From positions 1 through 6,440 of the forward strand of contig SLDE01000177.1 in assembly GCA_007125455.1 (NCBI GenBank): a stretch of DNA of 6,440 nt, in the 5' to 3' direction. Under the pieces are notes generated by a model. The model was not told the origin of the DNA, did no database searches, and worked only from the letters and a program-made list of their open reading frames with translations. Shown piece after piece: positions 5,580-6,440 of this stretch; within the stretch, counting starts at the first letter, position 1; every line of letters begins with the position of its first letter. The DNA comes from Ectothiorhodospiraceae bacterium. Its GTDB lineage: Bacteria > Pseudomonadota > Gammaproteobacteria > Thiohalomonadales > Thiohalomonadaceae. The position numbers and the translations under genes were made by a program.

Positions 5580-6440
5580 ATGCAGGTGAATAAGGGTTCA
5601 CGCAATCTGACAAGCATCCTTTCGGCTGCATTGTTGATTGGCTGGGGTAGCGCCTCGGTCAAGGCGGAGATCTGGGCGGAGGATGATTCCTTCCTGGAGG
5701 ATCTGCCCGTGGTGGTGACAGTCACCCGTCTGCCACAGAATGTCCGAGAGTTGCCGGCGGCGGTGACCATTATCGACCGCGATATGATCCAGGCATCTGG
5801 TGTGGTTGAGCTGACCGACCTATTCCGTTTGGTGCCAGGCTTTCAAGTAGGCCACTATCATGGGGCCGAAGGCACTCGCACGGTGGTTACCTCGCATGGC
5901 TTTAGTGATCAGTACGCACGCCGGATGCAGGTGTTGATCGATGGTCGCTCAGTCTATAAACCCAGCACCGGGGGAGCGGAGTGGCAGGACCTTCCCATCG
6001 TGCTGGATGATATCGAACGCATCGAGGTGATCCGGGGCTCCAGTGCGGCAAGCCACGGGGCCAATGCCATGGTGGGGGTGATCAATATCATCACACGGCA
6101 CCCCAGCGAGCAGCAGGGGAGCCGTATCGAGGCAATGGCAGGCGAGCGCGGCTACCGCCAGACTTCCCTGCGCCATGCCGGTGGCCACGGCGCCTTGCAT
6201 TACCGTGTCGGGGGCGAGTTTTCGCGCAGTGAGGGATACCAGGATCTGAGCAAGGACGGTGACAGGTTACATGATGACATGCTGACTCGAAAACTGAATC
6301 TGCGTGCAGACTATCGAGCCGGGGTGAATGACTACCTAAGCCTGCAGATCGGTGCCAGCAATGGTGAGCGCGATGCAGGCAGTATCGGTAACGATGTTGA
6401 TGTGCCACGTAGCAAGGCGATGGACAGTCATTACTACTAC
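5580..6440 (+). CDS. TonB-dependent outer-membrane receptor, amino-terminal part (cut by window end)
   Basis: Outer-membrane gated channel that imports a scarce ligand (siderophore, haem, cobalamin, metal complex or similar) with energy from TonB-ExbBD. The frame is open from 5580 through the last base, giving 287 residues of a protein usually 600-800 long. Seen: a signal peptide (NKGSRNL, then hydrophobic TSILSAALLIGWGSAS, cleavage likely after VKA at residue 29). Next is a possible Ton box in LPVVVTVTR (42-50). The plug domain includes ELPAAVTIIDRDMI, LTDLFRLVPGFQV, MQVLIDGRSVY, and the signature block IERIEVIRG-SSAASHGANAMVGVINIITR at about 146-173. After residue 180 the pattern of alternating strands marks the start of the beta barrel. 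The likely start is GTG 5586 rather than ATG 5580 (see the ribosome binding site). The ligand cannot be named from this part. No clear Fur box or riboswitch is seen in the 91 bases upstream. Confidence 0.92.
   Translation, partial: MQVNKGSRNLTSILSAALLIGWGSASVKAEIWAEDDSFLEDLPVVVTVTRLPQNVRELPAAVTIIDRDMIQASGVVELTDLFRLVPGFQVGHYHGAEGTRTVVTSHGFSDQYARRMQVLIDGRSVYKPSTGGAEWQDLPIVLDDIERIEVIRGSSAASHGANAMVGVINIITRHPSEQQGSRIEAMAGERGYRQTSLRHAGGHGALHYRVGGEFSRSEGYQDLSKDGDRLHDDMLTRKLNLRADYRAGVNDYLSLQIGASNGERDAGSIGNDVDVPRSKAMDSHYYY

Noticed and set aside
5489..5770. Upstream extension of the YkgJ-family frame to 5770, including a hydrophobic stretch that could mimic a membrane anchor
   Set aside because: It lies opposite the TonB-receptor start and signal-peptide region, has no family similarity, and the ATG at 5488 gives normal family length.

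Overview
The window reads as chromosomal DNA of a gammaproteobacterium. The best evidence is the block cysQ-nudE with a divergently transcribed yrfG-type nucleotidase, a gene neighbourhood known from Gammaproteobacteria. A Tag glycosylase, a YkgJ-family cysteine-cluster protein and the start of a TonB-dependent outer-membrane receptor also fit a Gram-negative. The exact genus cannot be fixed by eye. No tRNA, rRNA, CRISPR array, complete insertion sequence or phage gene is visible.

Layout. Positions 60-650 (+) hold tag, for repair of alkylated DNA. Positions 734-1327 (-) hold a compact hicA-hicB type II toxin-antitoxin operon. Its predicted promoter and a perfect inverted repeat sit directly against the hicA start codon. 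Positions 1363-2209 (+) are gene debris. First comes a remnant of a HigA-type antitoxin, with a probable one-base frameshift and an in-frame TAG. Running on in the same frame is the carboxy-terminal three quarters or so of a periplasmic solute-binding protein that has lost its signal peptide and first part. Positions 2266-2718 (-) encode a single-domain bacteriohemerythrin. Positions 2719-2976 are non-coding with no recognisable element. Positions 2977-4369 (-) are nudE then cysQ, overlapping by 8 bases. Positions 4437-5090 (+) are the yrfG-type HAD nucleotidase, divergent from nudE. Positions 5096-5488 (-) are a YkgJ-family protein convergent with yrfG. From 5580/5586 to the window end (+) is the amino-terminal part of a TonB-dependent receptor, cut by the window edge.

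How the parts relate. NudE (ADP-ribose, NADH, Ap3A hydrolysis), CysQ (3'-phosphoadenosine 5'-phosphate to AMP) and YrfG (GMP/IMP dephosphorylation) form a nucleotide-cleaning module. The stretch from about 650 to 2260 between tag and the hemerythrin gene is accessory: an intact toxin-antitoxin pair, a wrecked antitoxin gene and a truncated transporter component lie side by side. This looks like a site of repeated insertion and deletion.

I did not find a clearly new multi-gene system. The items most worth checking are the hicAB promoter, apparently set to make an almost leaderless hicA transcript, and the higA/solute-binding-protein chimera beside it.
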